This document shows, piece after piece, positions 46,601 through 55,374 of a stretch of DNA of 64,000 nucleotides. Both the position numbers and the translations under genes were made by a program. Source of the stretch: Chelatococcus caeni (GTDB taxonomy: Bacteria > Pseudomonadota > Alphaproteobacteria > Rhizobiales > Beijerinckiaceae); assembly GCF_014196925.1 (NCBI RefSeq), contig NZ_JACIEN010000001.1:248001-312000 (forward strand), read 5' to 3'. The notes beneath the pieces are model-generated. The model ran no database searches and was not told where the DNA came from. It worked only from the letters and a program-made list of their open reading frames with translations. Each line of letters begins with the position of its first letter. Position 1 is the first letter of the stretch.

Positions 46601-47209
46601 TCAGGCGTGCCCGGCCTCGCCGGAGAGCATCCCCGGATCGATGCCGAGCATGCGCAGGGCGCGGTCGTATTTGGCTTCCAGCGGCACGTTGAAGATCAGT
46701 TCCGGATCGGCCGGGCAGTTCAGCCAGCCGTTCGCCTGGATCTCGCTTTCGAGCTGCCCTGCCCCCCAGCCGGCATAGCCGAGCGCCAAAAGGGCGCTGT
46801 GCGGGCCCTGGCCGCGGGCGATGGCGCGCAGGATGTCGATCGTCGCCGTCAGGCAGATCTCGTCGTCGATCGGCAGGGTCGAATTGTCGATGAAGAAGTC
46901 GGGCGAGTGCAGCACGAAGCCACGTCCCGTCTCGACAGGTCCGCCACGCAGCACCAGCACCCGGTCGCGCTGCGGCAGGCGGATCGCTTCCTCGGCATTG
47001 ATGATGTCGAGCTGGACGAGGAGATCGGGGAAATTGAGCTCCGTCGCGCGCTTGTTGACGACGATGCCCATCGCGCCCTCTTCCGAATGGGCGCAGACAT
47101 AGATCACCGAACGCGCAAACCGCTCGTCCTGCATGCCCGGCATGGCGAGCAGCAACTGGCCGTCCAGATAGTCCTTGTCGGCTTCGGCCGACTTTCGCAC
47201 GAGCGACAT
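46601..47209 (-). CDS. YqgE/AlgH family protein
   Basis: Cytoplasmic protein of 202 residues matching UPF0301: [74 protein letters not shown] and [14 protein letters not shown]. Function is unproven; one member (AlgH) was linked to alginate regulation in Pseudomonas. GAAGGAGAG lies 4 nt before the ATG at 47209. It is divergent from the DsbD-like gene. Confidence 0.92.
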   Translation of the reverse strand: MSLVRKSAEADKDYLDGQLLLAMPGMQDERFARSVIYVCAHSEEGAMGIVVNKRATELNFPDLLVQLDIINAEEAIRLPQRDRVLVLRGGPVETGRGFVLHSPDFFIDNSTLPIDDEICLTATIDILRAIARGQGPHSALLALGYAGWGAGQLESEIQANGWLNCPADPELIFNVPLEAKYDRALRMLGIDPGMLSGEAGHA

Positions 47210-47336
47210 CAGCTCTCCTTCTCTCGAGAATATGCTACGGCGCGCCCATAGCTTTTCAATGCTTTTTGATGCCTCCTTGTTGCGCTTCACGGCTTCGTGG
47301 CTCGCCATGACAGCGGCAGGAGGGTATTCCGGCGCC

Positions 47337-48224
47337 ATGTCGATCGGATGTTTCAGGGACGGGACGGCCGGGCGGGCCGCAGCCATCTGCGGCGTGCTGG
47401 CACTGGCCACCCTATGGCTCGGCACCGCGGTCCCGACGGCGCCTGCCGTCGCCGAACCCGCGCCTTCGGCGAAAGCACAGGGCGAGCGGTCCTCCATTGC
47501 GCTCCTCTCCGCCGGGCGCATGCCGGACGGGGCCTGGCGGGCCGGCCTCAGCATCGCCCTCGAGCCGGGCTTCAAGACCTACTGGCGCGATCCGGGCGAT
47601 TCGGGCGTGCCGCCGGTCTTCGACTGGTCGGGCTCGCGCAATGTCGCCCGGGTCGAGGTGGAATGGCCGGCGCCCCGCCGCTTCTTCGACGGCGTCGGCT
47701 GGTCGATCGGCTACAAGGAGGATGTCGTGCTGCCGCTGCGCGTCGTCGCGCAGGATGCCGGCGCGCCCGTCGTGCTCGATCTCAAGCTCGACTATGCGAT
47801 CTGCGAGAAGCTCTGCATCCCGACGGGCGGGCATGTGGCGCGGGAACTCACCGAATCGGCTGAGGACGCGGCGGCGCTCGCTCCCTTCGTCGCCCGCGTC
47901 CCGCGGGAGGTCGCGCTGGGCGAGGAGGCCGCCGGCCTTGCGGTCGAGACCGCGGCCATCGAGCGGAAGGGGGACGACATCGCCGTCGTCGCCCGCATCG
48001 CGGGCGGGGGGCTGGAGGACGTCTTCGTCGAGGGCGAGAGCGGCTGGTACTTCGACAAGGCCGAGCTGACGCGCCAGGACGACGGCCGCACTCTTGCCCG
48101 CGTCCCGGTCGCCGACCGGCCGAAGGCGGCCGCGGGCCCCACGGCCGCGAAGCTCACGGTCGTCGGCAAGGCCGGCGCGATATCCGTCTCGGCGAGGCTC
48201 GACGCGGTGGCCAAGGCACGCTAA
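47337..48224 (+). CDS. DsbD-like N-terminal domain protein, exported
   Basis: Protein of 295 residues with a signal peptide (about 1-39, core [19 protein letters not shown]). The mature part matches the DsbD_N/thiol:disulfide domain: [35 protein letters not shown], and the Cys pair in [12 protein letters not shown]. The membrane and thioredoxin domains of full DsbD are absent, so electrons must come from another protein. It is followed by a peroxiredoxin. ATG 47337 gives a clean signal peptide; ATG 47307 would add 10 residues. Confidence 0.85.
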   Translation: MSIGCFRDGTAGRAAAICGVLALATLWLGTAVPTAPAVAEPAPSAKAQGERSSIALLSAGRMPDGAWRAGLSIALEPGFKTYWRDPGDSGVPPVFDWSGSRNVARVEVEWPAPRRFFDGVGWSIGYKEDVVLPLRVVAQDAGAPVVLDLKLDYAICEKLCIPTGGHVARELTESAEDAAALAPFVARVPREVALGEEAAGLAVETAAIERKGDDIAVVARIAGGGLEDVFVEGESGWYFDKAELTRQDDGRTLARVPVADRPKAAAGPTAAKLTVVGKAGAISVSARLDAVAKAR

Positions 48225-48271
48225 CTCAGGAGGGAGCCTCTCGGCTGACTTTCCCTGGAAGGAGCGTTGTC

Positions 48272-48757
48272 ATGGCCATTGCAGTTGGTGATCGCCTGCC
48301 GTCCGTAACCTTTCGCGTCATGACGCCCGACGGGCCGGCCGCGCGCACCACGGACGACATCTTCAAGGGCCGCAAGGTCGTGCTCTTCGCCGTGCCCGGC
48401 GCCTTCACGCCCACCTGCCACAAGAACCACCTGCCGGGCTTCCTCGCCAAGGCCGACGAGATCAAGGCCCGCGGCATCGACGCCATCGCGGTGACGGCGG
48501 CCAACGATGTCTTCGTCATGGATGCCTGGGGCAAGGCCTCGGGCGCCGAAGGCGTCATCGAGTTCCTGGCGGACGGCAACGGCGATTTCGCCAAGGCGGT
48601 CGGGCTCGCCTTCGACGGCTCGGGCTTCGGCCTCGGCACGCGCTCGCAGCGCTACTCGATGGTCGTCGAGGACGGCGTCGTCACGCAGCTCAACGTCGAG
48701 GACGCGCCGGGCAAGGCGGACGTCTCCGGCGCGGCGCATCTCCTCGCGCAGCTCTGA
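48272..48757 (+). CDS. Peroxiredoxin, Prx5-like single-Cys type
   Basis: Thiol peroxidase of 161 residues. The peroxidatic Cys is C49 in VPGAFTPTCHKNHLPGF, and it is the only cysteine in the protein. The conserved Thr of TPTC and the Arg in GTRSQRYSMVVEDG complete the active site. It reduces H2O2 or alkyl peroxides and must be recycled by an external thiol such as glutathione or glutaredoxin, as in the hybrid Prx5 group. GGAAGGAG lies about 8 nt upstream of the ATG. Confidence 0.93.
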   Translation: MAIAVGDRLPSVTFRVMTPDGPAARTTDDIFKGRKVVLFAVPGAFTPTCHKNHLPGFLAKADEIKARGIDAIAVTAANDVFVMDAWGKASGAEGVIEFLADGNGDFAKAVGLAFDGSGFGLGTRSQRYSMVVEDGVVTQLNVEDAPGKADVSGAAHLLAQL

Positions 48758-48793
48758 AATCGTAGCCGGGCGGCTTCCTGTAAGGCGCCCGGC

Positions 48794-49441
48794 TCACTCT
48801 AGCCGCATCGGCGAGAAGCTCATGCGGTGGAAGGGCGAGGGCCCGTGCGCGGCGATGGCCTCGAGATGCGCCGGCGTGGCGTAGCCGACGTGGGACGAGA
48901 AGCCGTAGGCCGGGAACTGCCGGCACAGCCGCGCCATCAGCCGATCACGCGTGACCTTGGCGACGATCGAGGCCGCGGCGATCGAGGCGACGGTGAGATC
49001 GCCCTTGATGACCGCTTCCGTCGCGCAGGGCGCATCGGGCGGACAGTCGTTGCCGTCGATGAAGGCGTGCAGCGGCCGCACAGGCAGACCACGCAGGGCC
49101 CGCGTCATGGCGGCGAGCGTCGCCTGGCGGATGTTGACGCTGTCGATGATGCGGGCCGGCACGCTCGCCACCGACACGGCCGCGCTGTCGAGGATGAAGG
49201 CATAGAGCACCTCGCGCCGGGTGGGCGTGAGCCTCTTCGAATCCGTCAGCCCCTCGGGAATGCGTTCCGGATCGAGCACGACGGCCGCCGCAACGACCGG
49301 GCCGGCGAGGGGACCGCGGCCCACCTCGTCCACGCCGGCGACCGGCCAGATGCTGCGCCGGCGGCAGTCCTCCTCGCGCGTGAAGGATGCCGACGCGAGA
49401 TCGGGGCCTGCCGGCGAATCAGTGTCGTCGATGCGCTTCAT
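48794..49441 (-). CDS. rnhB: Ribonuclease HII
   Basis: Enzyme of 215 residues that nicks RNA:DNA hybrids and excises single ribonucleotides from DNA. The acidic pair D38-E39 lies in AGVDEVGRGPLAGPVV, followed by LTDSKRLTP, FIDGNDCP (D129) and the basic KGDLTVASIAAASIVAKVTRD. About 30 N-terminal residues are non-conserved. The window thus has both RNase HI (12 kb) and HII. Confidence 0.96.
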   Translation of the reverse strand: MKRIDDTDSPAGPDLASASFTREEDCRRRSIWPVAGVDEVGRGPLAGPVVAAAVVLDPERIPEGLTDSKRLTPTRREVLYAFILDSAAVSVASVPARIIDSVNIRQATLAAMTRALRGLPVRPLHAFIDGNDCPPDAPCATEAVIKGDLTVASIAAASIVAKVTRDRLMARLCRQFPAYGFSSHVGYATPAHLEAIAAHGPSPFHRMSFSPMRLE

Positions 49442-49521
49442 GCGGCCATCATGGCGCGCATGCGCGCAGGCTCAAGGCCCGATTCGAGAACGCTCGCCCG
49501 CGGGGGCTGCGAAAGCCGCCG

Positions 49522-49962
49522 TCAGTCCGGCAGGACCATCAGCCCGCGCGCGTCGAGCGGCATGAAGGGGTTGAAGGCCACCTCCCACGGATGGCCGTCG
49601 GGATCGGCGAAATAGCCCGAATAGCCGCCCCAGTCGGCTCTGGTGCCCGGCTTCAGCAGGCGCCCGCCGGCGGCGACCGCGGCATCGAGCGCAGCGTCCA
49701 CCGCCTTCTCGTCCGGCAGGTTGATGGCGAGGGTGAAGCCGCCGAAGCCCGGCGGCGTCAGCGGGAGCTTCGCGTCCTCGGCGAGCTTGTCCCGGTCCCA
49801 TAGGGCGAGCGCGACATTGTCGAGGGCGAGAAAGGTGATCGATGCCTCGTGGGCCCGCGCCTTCGGCTGCCAGCCGAGCTTCTCGTAGAAGCGCTGGCTC
49901 GCGGCGCGGTCGGTGACGCCGAGGGTGATGAGGTTGACGCGGGCAGGAACCATCGCGGTCAT
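49522..49962 (-). CDS. VOC-superfamily protein
   Basis: Protein of 146 residues with two VOC modules: NLITLGVTDRAASQRFYEKLGW then FLALDNVALALWD; and FTLAINLPDEKAVDAALDAAVAAGG, YSGYFADPDGHPWEVAFNP with the typical DPDGHPWE strand. It resembles glyoxalase/bleomycin-resistance or dioxygenase-like proteins; the substrate is not assignable. GGAAAG lies upstream of the ATG. It is 12 nt upstream of the radical SAM stop's strand neighbour. Confidence 0.85.
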   Translation of the reverse strand: MTAMVPARVNLITLGVTDRAASQRFYEKLGWQPKARAHEASITFLALDNVALALWDRDKLAEDAKLPLTPPGFGGFTLAINLPDEKAVDAALDAAVAAGGRLLKPGTRADWGGYSGYFADPDGHPWEVAFNPFMPLDARGLMVLPD

Positions 49963-49974
49963 CGGTCTTTCCTT

Positions 49975-51168
49975 TCAGAAGAGGCTGAGCTGCTCGGCGC
50001 CGCGGCGGGGCGGGGAGAAGAGGTCCGTCCTGAGCCGCGTGCGGCGCTTGTTGAAGCCGAGGCGCTCGGCCGCCATCTCGAAGCGCCGGCCGATCATCCA
50101 GGCATAGGGACCGGAGCCCACCATGCGTTGCCCCCAGCTCGAATCATAGTCCTTGCCGCCGCGCGTCGAGCGGATGAGCGACAGCACGTGCCGGGCCTTG
50201 TCGGGATAGTTGCTCATCAGCCAGTCGCGCACGATGTCGCGCACCTCGAGCGGCAGGCGCAGCATGACATAGCCCGCCTCGCGCGCGCCTGCGGCATGCG
50301 TCGCGGCGAGGATGTCCTCGATCTCCGCATCGTTGATGGCCGGCACGATGGGGGCGACGAGCACGCTGACGGGGATGCCGGCCTCGCTGAGCCGGCGGAT
50401 GGTGTCGAGCCGGCGCTGCGGCGTCGCCGCCCGCGGCTCCATCGTGCGGGCGAGCTTGGCGTCGAGCGTGGTGACGGAGATCGCCACCTTGGCGAGGCCC
50501 CGCGCCGCCATAGGCGCGAGGAGGTCGATGTCGCGCGTCACCAGGGCCGATTTGGTCACGATGCCGACCGGATGGCCGGCCCTGTCCAGCACCTCCAGGA
50601 TGCCGCGCATGAGGCGGAACTTGCGCTCGATGGGCTGGTAGGGATCGGTGTTGGTGCCGATGGCGAGCGTGCGCGGCACGTAGCCGGAGGCCGACAGCTC
50701 CTTCTCGAGCAGCGCCGGCGCGTCCGGCTTGGCGAAGAGCTTCGATTCGAAGTCGAGCCCCGGCGACAGGCCCATATAGGCGTGGGTCGGCCGGGCGAAG
50801 CAGTAGACGCAGCCGTGCTCGCAGCCGCGATAGGGGTTCACCGAGCGGTCGAAGGAGATGTCGGGCGAATCGTTGCGCGTGATGATGGTGCGCGCCTTCT
50901 CCGTCTGCACTTCCGTCTTGAACGGCGGCAGCTCGGCAAGGCCCTCCCAGCCGTCGTCGACATCCTCCCGGTGGGTCGGCTCGTAGCGCGCCACGGGGTT
51001 GCTGACGGCCCCGCGTCCGCGCCGCCGCTCCGGGTCGATGCGGTGGCCGACAAGGGCGAGCGGATCCGCGGGGCCGACCTGCGGCACCTCCTTCAGCGGA
51101 TCGCGCCCCCGGCCGGGGCGCGGCGGGGTGGCAGGGGCAGGTGAATGAGAGACGGCTCGGGCCCGCAT
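49975..51168 (-). CDS. Radical SAM protein, PA0069/SplB-like family
   Basis: Protein of 397 residues. The [4Fe-4S]/AdoMet cysteines are in RGCEHGCVYCFARP (C116, C120, C123; CX3CX2C). Flanking segments DISFDRSVNPYRG, LAIGTNTDPYQPIERKFRLMR, GIVTKSALVTRDIDLL and GYVMLRLPLEVRDIV are typical of this spore-photoproduct-lyase-related family. The substrate is unknown. GGAGG lies about 7 nt before ATG 51168. A near-consensus alphaproteobacterial LexA site lies 37 bp upstream, so it is probably an SOS gene with a DNA-damage role. Confidence 0.88.
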   Translation of the reverse strand: MRARAVSHSPAPATPPRPGRGRDPLKEVPQVGPADPLALVGHRIDPERRRGRGAVSNPVARYEPTHREDVDDGWEGLAELPPFKTEVQTEKARTIITRNDSPDISFDRSVNPYRGCEHGCVYCFARPTHAYMGLSPGLDFESKLFAKPDAPALLEKELSASGYVPRTLAIGTNTDPYQPIERKFRLMRGILEVLDRAGHPVGIVTKSALVTRDIDLLAPMAARGLAKVAISVTTLDAKLARTMEPRAATPQRRLDTIRRLSEAGIPVSVLVAPIVPAINDAEIEDILAATHAAGAREAGYVMLRLPLEVRDIVRDWLMSNYPDKARHVLSLIRSTRGGKDYDSSWGQRMVGSGPYAWMIGRRFEMAAERLGFNKRRTRLRTDLFSPPRRGAEQLSLF

Positions 51169-51204
51169 GGGCGCCTCCGATTTCCAGCAGCGATCGTTGA
51201 ACGA

Positions 51205-51219
51205 GAACATATAGAGAAC
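51205..51219 (-). promoter_or_regulatory. LexA (SOS) box
   Basis: The plus strand reads GAACATATAGAGAAC, i.e. GTTC-TCTATAT-GTTC on the coding strand, an exact fit to the alphaproteobacterial GTTC-N7-GTTC LexA site. It is centred about 44 bp before the radical SAM start, in an AT-rich patch. It is followed by an imperfect palindrome GAACAAAATTGTTC (51216-51229). Confidence 0.8.
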
Positions 51220-51368
51220 AAAATTGTTCCCCTGTCCAGTGGTCGCCGCGGCGGAGGCGTGGAGAAGGGGGCAGCCGGCGTCGCATCCGGCGGCCCGAAA
51301 CGGGGCTGGAACGAAGGCCTTTGCGGGGGCGGTGCCGCTACGTTTTCCGACGCAGCTTGCCGGGATGG

Positions 51369-51968
51369 CTACAGAAACGATGCCACGGCGACGGAAAGAA
51401 CGAGCAGGCCCGCGAAGGACATGTTCACGGCGCGCCCCACTTTGGGGTTCACCACGCTGCGCGCAAGCAGCGCGCCGGCGGCGAGCCAAAGCAAGTTCAC
51501 GAGAACGATGGTGGCGAGCAGCAACGCTCCTTTCGCAAACTGATCGGCGACGGCGCTGTTCGGCCATAGGGAATAGCGTGAGAACACCGCCGCCACGGCG
51601 ACATAGGCCTTGGGGTTGGCCAGCGAGAGGGTCACGCCCGCATACCAGCGCGGGGCGCGGCCGGGCGCTTCCGCGGCGGCCGTCCCCAGCGGCGGCGCCG
51701 TGGCGATCCTGTATGCCAGGAAGATGAGATAGGCGCTCGCCGCAAAGGTCACGACCGGCGCCATCCGGGGATAGGAAAGCACCGCCGCCCAGAGGCCCGA
51801 GCCGACGAGGGCCACGACGGCGACCATTCCGAGGTTGAGCCCGGCCATGTAGGCCAGCCCCCGCCGCACGCCGAAGGCAGCTCCGAGCGCCGCCAGGCTG
51901 AGCGTGTTGGGGCCGGGGCTCCCGACGAGGGCAAGCGATGTCAGAATAAACAGGGGTACGGCGTCCAT
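51369..51968 (-). CDS. LysE/RhtB-family amino acid exporter
   Basis: Inner-membrane protein of 199 residues with six hydrophobic segments. It begins VPLFILTSLALVGSPGPNTL, where the GPN after helix 1 is the family hallmark, and carries SLANPKAYVAVAAVFSRY in the middle (the conserved NPK). Members export Lys, Thr, homoserine or Leu; the exact substrate is not predictable. GGAGG lies about 5 nt before ATG 51968. It stands alone with 200-274 bp gaps on each side; the gap upstream (51969-52242) shows nothing I can call. Confidence 0.88.
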   Translation of the reverse strand: MDAVPLFILTSLALVGSPGPNTLSLAALGAAFGVRRGLAYMAGLNLGMVAVVALVGSGLWAAVLSYPRMAPVVTFAASAYLIFLAYRIATAPPLGTAAAEAPGRAPRWYAGVTLSLANPKAYVAVAAVFSRYSLWPNSAVADQFAKGALLLATIVLVNLLWLAAGALLARSVVNPKVGRAVNMSFAGLLVLSVAVASFL

Positions 51969-52242
51969 AGGGCCTCCACTCGCGATCTTGGAGTTGGCCC
52001 AGGCGGACGGCGGAAGAGTGCTGCGCTCCCCGATGGTTCCCCATCTCATCCCGCCAGTCACGCAGCACGATGCGAGCGTATCGGCCGCTCGCCCGGCGGG
52101 CAAGCCGCATGCATCGGGATGTTGGGCGCGGCTGGCGCCGGCGGGCTCGCACCTGCCACCGAGGATTCAGGCCGTCCGTGGTCCTGCCGCTAAGACAGCG
52201 TGCCGCAGCGTCATGGCGAGGTGCCTGCGCTAGGCTTCCGGC

Positions 52243-52746
52243 ATGATTTCCGTCCTGATCATGGCCAATGGCGATACGGAAGGGCTCGGCGCGACGCTGG
52301 CGGCTCTCGTGCCCGGCGTCGCGGCGGCGGTCGTGCGCGAGGCCATCATCATCGATTGCGGCGAGGACAGGGATGCCGCGCGCGTCGCCGAGGCCGTGGG
52401 CGCTTCGCTCGTGCGGGCCGGAGATGACGAAGACGGCTGGCGCGAGGGGGTGCGCGAGGCGCGGGGCCCCTGGCTCATGCTGCTCAAGGCCGGCGACGTG
52501 CCGACGGCGAACTGGATCGCCGTGATGGAGCGCTTCCTGCGCCGCGAGGCCGGCCGGACGACGGGATTGTGGCTCGGCGGCTCGTGCATCGTGCCGCTCG
52601 GCCGCTTGAGGCACGTGGCCCAGGGGCTCTTCGGCCGCGCGCCGCTCGGCCCGCGCATGCTGCTGTCGAAGGCCCACGTGGTCGCCGGCCATCGCCGGCC
52701 GATGATGCTGCCGGCGCTGCCGGTCGCCTTCGAGGCGGCCGGTTGA
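52243..52746 (+). CDS. Glycosyltransferase-family-2-like protein, short
   Basis: Protein of 167 residues that begins like a GT-A fold: ISVLIMANGDTEGLGATLAALVPG, a second strand EAIIIDCGEDRDAARVAEAVG, and PWLMLLKAGDVPTANWIAVM, which takes the place of the DxD-containing strand in GT2 enzymes. The usual metal-binding DxD is reduced to AGD and the C-terminal half of a GT2 is missing. It may be a degenerate or non-catalytic member. Similar short genes sit next to moaB in relatives as far as I recall. The start codon has CTTCCGGC upstream, a weak site. Confidence 0.65.
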   Translation: MISVLIMANGDTEGLGATLAALVPGVAAAVVREAIIIDCGEDRDAARVAEAVGASLVRAGDDEDGWREGVREARGPWLMLLKAGDVPTANWIAVMERFLRREAGRTTGLWLGGSCIVPLGRLRHVAQGLFGRAPLGPRMLLSKAHVVAGHRRPMMLPALPVAFEAAG

Positions 52747-52770
52747 GACCGGGGCGTGATCCCCGTCCGT

Positions 52771-53322
52771 TCAGTTGCCGGTTCCACGCCTCAGGTGCTC
52801 GTCGAGCCGCGGCATGATCTCGACGAAATTGCACGGCCGTTGGCGATAATCGAGCTGCGCGGCGAGGATGCCGTCCCAGGCGTCCTTGCAGGCGCCGGGG
52901 GAGCCCGGCAGCACGAAGATGTAGGTTGCGCCCGCGACGCCCGCGGTCGCCCGTGACTGCAGGGTCGAGGTGCCGATCTTGTCGTAGGAGATGCGGTGGA
53001 AGACGGCGGAAAAGCCGTCCATGCGCTTCTCGAACAGGGGCTCGATGGCCTCGGGCGTCACGTCCCGGCCGGTGAATCCCGTGCCGCCCGTGGTGATGAC
53101 GGCATCGATGCCGGGATCGGCGATCCAGCCCTTGACGGTGGCGCGGATCTCGTCGACCTCGTCCGGCACGATGGCGCGGGCGGCGAGGCGATGGCCGGCC
53201 GCCTCGAGGCGCTGAACCAGCGTGTCGCCGGACCTGTCGTCGGCGAGGCTGCGCGTGTCCGACACGGTCAGCACGGCGATGGAGAGCGGGATGAAGGGGC
53301 GCGTTTCGTCGATACGGGACAT
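52771..53322 (-). CDS. moaB: Molybdenum cofactor biosynthesis protein B
   Basis: Protein of 183 residues of the MoaB/Mog fold: SIAVLTVSDTRSLADDRSG, VITTGGTGFTGRDVTPEAIEPL (MPT-binding GGTG loop), and IFVLPGSPGACKDAWDGIL. MoaB-type proteins adenylylate molybdopterin before Mo insertion; Mog is the close alternative. No other moa/moe genes are adjacent. It converges on the glycosyltransferase-like gene. Confidence 0.9.
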   Translation of the reverse strand: MSRIDETRPFIPLSIAVLTVSDTRSLADDRSGDTLVQRLEAAGHRLAARAIVPDEVDEIRATVKGWIADPGIDAVITTGGTGFTGRDVTPEAIEPLFEKRMDGFSAVFHRISYDKIGTSTLQSRATAGVAGATYIFVLPGSPGACKDAWDGILAAQLDYRQRPCNFVEIMPRLDEHLRRGTGN

Positions 53323-53353
53323 GGGGTCTGCCTGATGAGGTGGTGCCGGACCG

Positions 53354-54241
53354 TCAGGGCCTGCTTGCGCCGAAAGTATCGCACGCCTGCACGCGGCCTT
53401 CCTTGAGCCCCGTCATGAACCAGCGCACGCGCTGCTCGGACGAGCCGTGGGTGAAGGTCTCGGGCACGGCATAGCCCTGGCCGGCCTTCTGCAGGCGGTC
53501 GTCGCCGATGGCCTCGGCCGCGTTCATCGCCTCCTCGACGTCGCCGGGCTCCAGCGCCTTCCACCGCTGCTCGCTGTGGTTGGCCCACACGCCGGCGAGG
53601 CAGTCGGCCATCAATTCGACGCGCACGGACAATTCGTTCGCCTGCCGCTGCGAGGCCTGGCGCTGCGCCTGCTGCACCTTGGGCAGGATGCCGAGCAGGT
53701 TCTCCACATGGTGCCCGACCTCGTGGGCGATGACATAGGCATAGGCGAAGTCGCCGCCCGCGCGGAAGCGCCGGCGCATGTCGTCGAAGAAGCTGAGGTC
53801 GATGTAGACCGTCTGGTCGATGGGACAATAGAACGGCCCCATGGCCGCCTGCGCGAAGCCGCAGTTCGACCGGGTGGCGCCGGAGAAGAGCACCATGCGC
53901 GGGTTCTTGTAGGCGACGTTCACCTGCTGCGGCAGGACGGTCGTCCAGACGTCCTCCGTGTTGCCGAGGATGGCGGCAGCGAACTGGCCGGCCTCGTCCT
54001 GCGGCGCGCCGCGCGTGCCCGGCTGCGACTGCTCGTAGGAGGAGCCGCCGCCCGACAGCATCTCGGCCCCGCCGATGAGGATGCGCGGATCGATGCCGAG
54101 CGCCCAGCCGATGAGGCCGAGCACGAGGATGGTGCCGATGCCGATGCCGCCGCCGCGTCCCCCGCCGGGGATGTGGAAGCCTCCACCGCCGCCGCGCCGG
54201 TCCTCGACATTCTCGGACCGGCGGAAATCACCCCAGCGCAT
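53354..54241 (-). CDS. Neutral zinc metallopeptidase (YpfJ-like)
   Basis: Membrane-anchored protein of 295 residues. A Gly/Arg-rich cytoplasmic start is followed by one helix (GIGTILVLGLIGWALGI, about 34-50) and a peptidase domain with the zinc motif HEVGHH (173-178) in YVIAHEVGHHVENL, a downstream LMADCLAGVWAN that supplies a third ligand, and YCPIDQTVYIDLSFF. This is the Zn_peptidase (UPF0054-independent, YpfJ) family; its substrates are unknown. ATG 54241 has GGAAGG upstream. Confidence 0.9.
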   Translation of the reverse strand: MRWGDFRRSENVEDRRGGGGGFHIPGGGRGGGIGIGTILVLGLIGWALGIDPRILIGGAEMLSGGGSSYEQSQPGTRGAPQDEAGQFAAAILGNTEDVWTTVLPQQVNVAYKNPRMVLFSGATRSNCGFAQAAMGPFYCPIDQTVYIDLSFFDDMRRRFRAGGDFAYAYVIAHEVGHHVENLLGILPKVQQAQRQASQRQANELSVRVELMADCLAGVWANHSEQRWKALEPGDVEEAMNAAEAIGDDRLQKAGQGYAVPETFTHGSSEQRVRWFMTGLKEGRVQACDTFGASRP

Positions 54242-54359
54242 GTCTTGCCTTCCGTCGACGCCTTCACCTGCCTGCAGCGGCAGGCCGACCAGCATAGCCC
54301 GCCGCGCCGCGCCGGCCAACGACCGGCCGCGGCATGCCGTGGCAGCAGTACACGCCGGG

Positions 54360-55364
54360 CTAGTGGTAGCCCTCGCCCTCCTTCAGCTTGCCGCGGAAGG
54401 TCCAGTATACGAAGACCGTGTAGCCGAGGATCATGGGCAGGAGCGGCAGGGTCCCGATGAGGAGGAAGATCTGCGCCGCCGGCACCGCCGCCGTGTCCCA
54501 CACCGTCAGCGTCGGCGGCACGAGATAGGGGAAGTTGGAGATCGCGAGCCCGGCGTAGCACAGGAGGAAGATGCCGATCGTGCTGAAGAACGGCAGCGCC
54601 GTGCGCCCCTGGCGCATGCCGCGCCAGGCGAGCAAGCCGAGGACGACCGTCCCCGCCGGCAGGAGCCAGAGGAAGTAGATGTTCGGCGCCGCGAACCAGC
54701 GGTCGGCGATGCGCTCGAAGGAGGCCGGCGTCCAGATGCTGACGAGCGCCGCGCAGATGCCGACGGCGATGAGGAAGACGGGCGCCAGCCGGCGGGCATG
54801 GTCGGCGGTCGGTCCCTCCGTCTTCATCATCAGCCAGCAGCAGCCGATGAGGCCGTAGCCGGCGACGACGCCGACGCCGCACAGCAGCGGGAAGGGCGCC
54901 AGCCAGTCGAAGGAGCCGCCGGCGAATTCCCCGTTCTCCACCCTGATGCCCTGCAGGAGGCCGCCGAGGATGACGCCCTGGGCGAAGGCCGCGACGATGG
55001 AGCCGCCGGAGAAGGCGAGATCCCACATGCGGTGCCGGGGCTTCGACACCCAGCGGAACTCGAACGACACCCCGCGGAAGATGAGGGCGAGCAGCATCAC
55101 GATGACCGGCAGGTAGAGCGCCGGCATGATGACGGCATAGGCCTGCGGGAAGGCGACCCACAGGCCGCCGCCGCCCAGGACGAGCCACGTCTCGTTGCCG
55201 TCCCAGAAGGGGGCGACGGAGTTCATCATCTCGTCGCGGCGCGCCTCCTCCTGCGTCGTGGGAAAGAGGATGCCCATGCCGAGGTCGAAGCCGTCGAGGA
55301 TGACGTAGAGCGCGACGGCCGTGGCGATCAGCCCGGCCCAGATGATCGGCAGATACCACTCCAT
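54360..55364 (-). CDS. cydB: Cytochrome bd-type quinol oxidase subunit II
   Basis: Membrane subunit of 334 residues with eight predicted helices, partner of CydA. Signatures: WAGLIATAVALYVILDGFDLGMGIL at the N-terminus, SVAPFWDGNETWLVLGGGGLWVAFPQAYA (the conserved GNETWLV loop), and FLLIGTLPLLPMILGYTVFVYW at the end. It starts 10 nt after cydA. No small cydX-like gene follows, in keeping with the cyanide-insensitive (CioB) subgroup. Confidence 0.95.
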   Translation of the reverse strand: MEWYLPIIWAGLIATAVALYVILDGFDLGMGILFPTTQEEARRDEMMNSVAPFWDGNETWLVLGGGGLWVAFPQAYAVIMPALYLPVIVMLLALIFRGVSFEFRWVSKPRHRMWDLAFSGGSIVAAFAQGVILGGLLQGIRVENGEFAGGSFDWLAPFPLLCGVGVVAGYGLIGCCWLMMKTEGPTADHARRLAPVFLIAVGICAALVSIWTPASFERIADRWFAAPNIYFLWLLPAGTVVLGLLAWRGMRQGRTALPFFSTIGIFLLCYAGLAISNFPYLVPPTLTVWDTAAVPAAQIFLLIGTLPLLPMILGYTVFVYWTFRGKLKEGEGYH

Positions 55365-55374
55365 GGCGCGCTCC

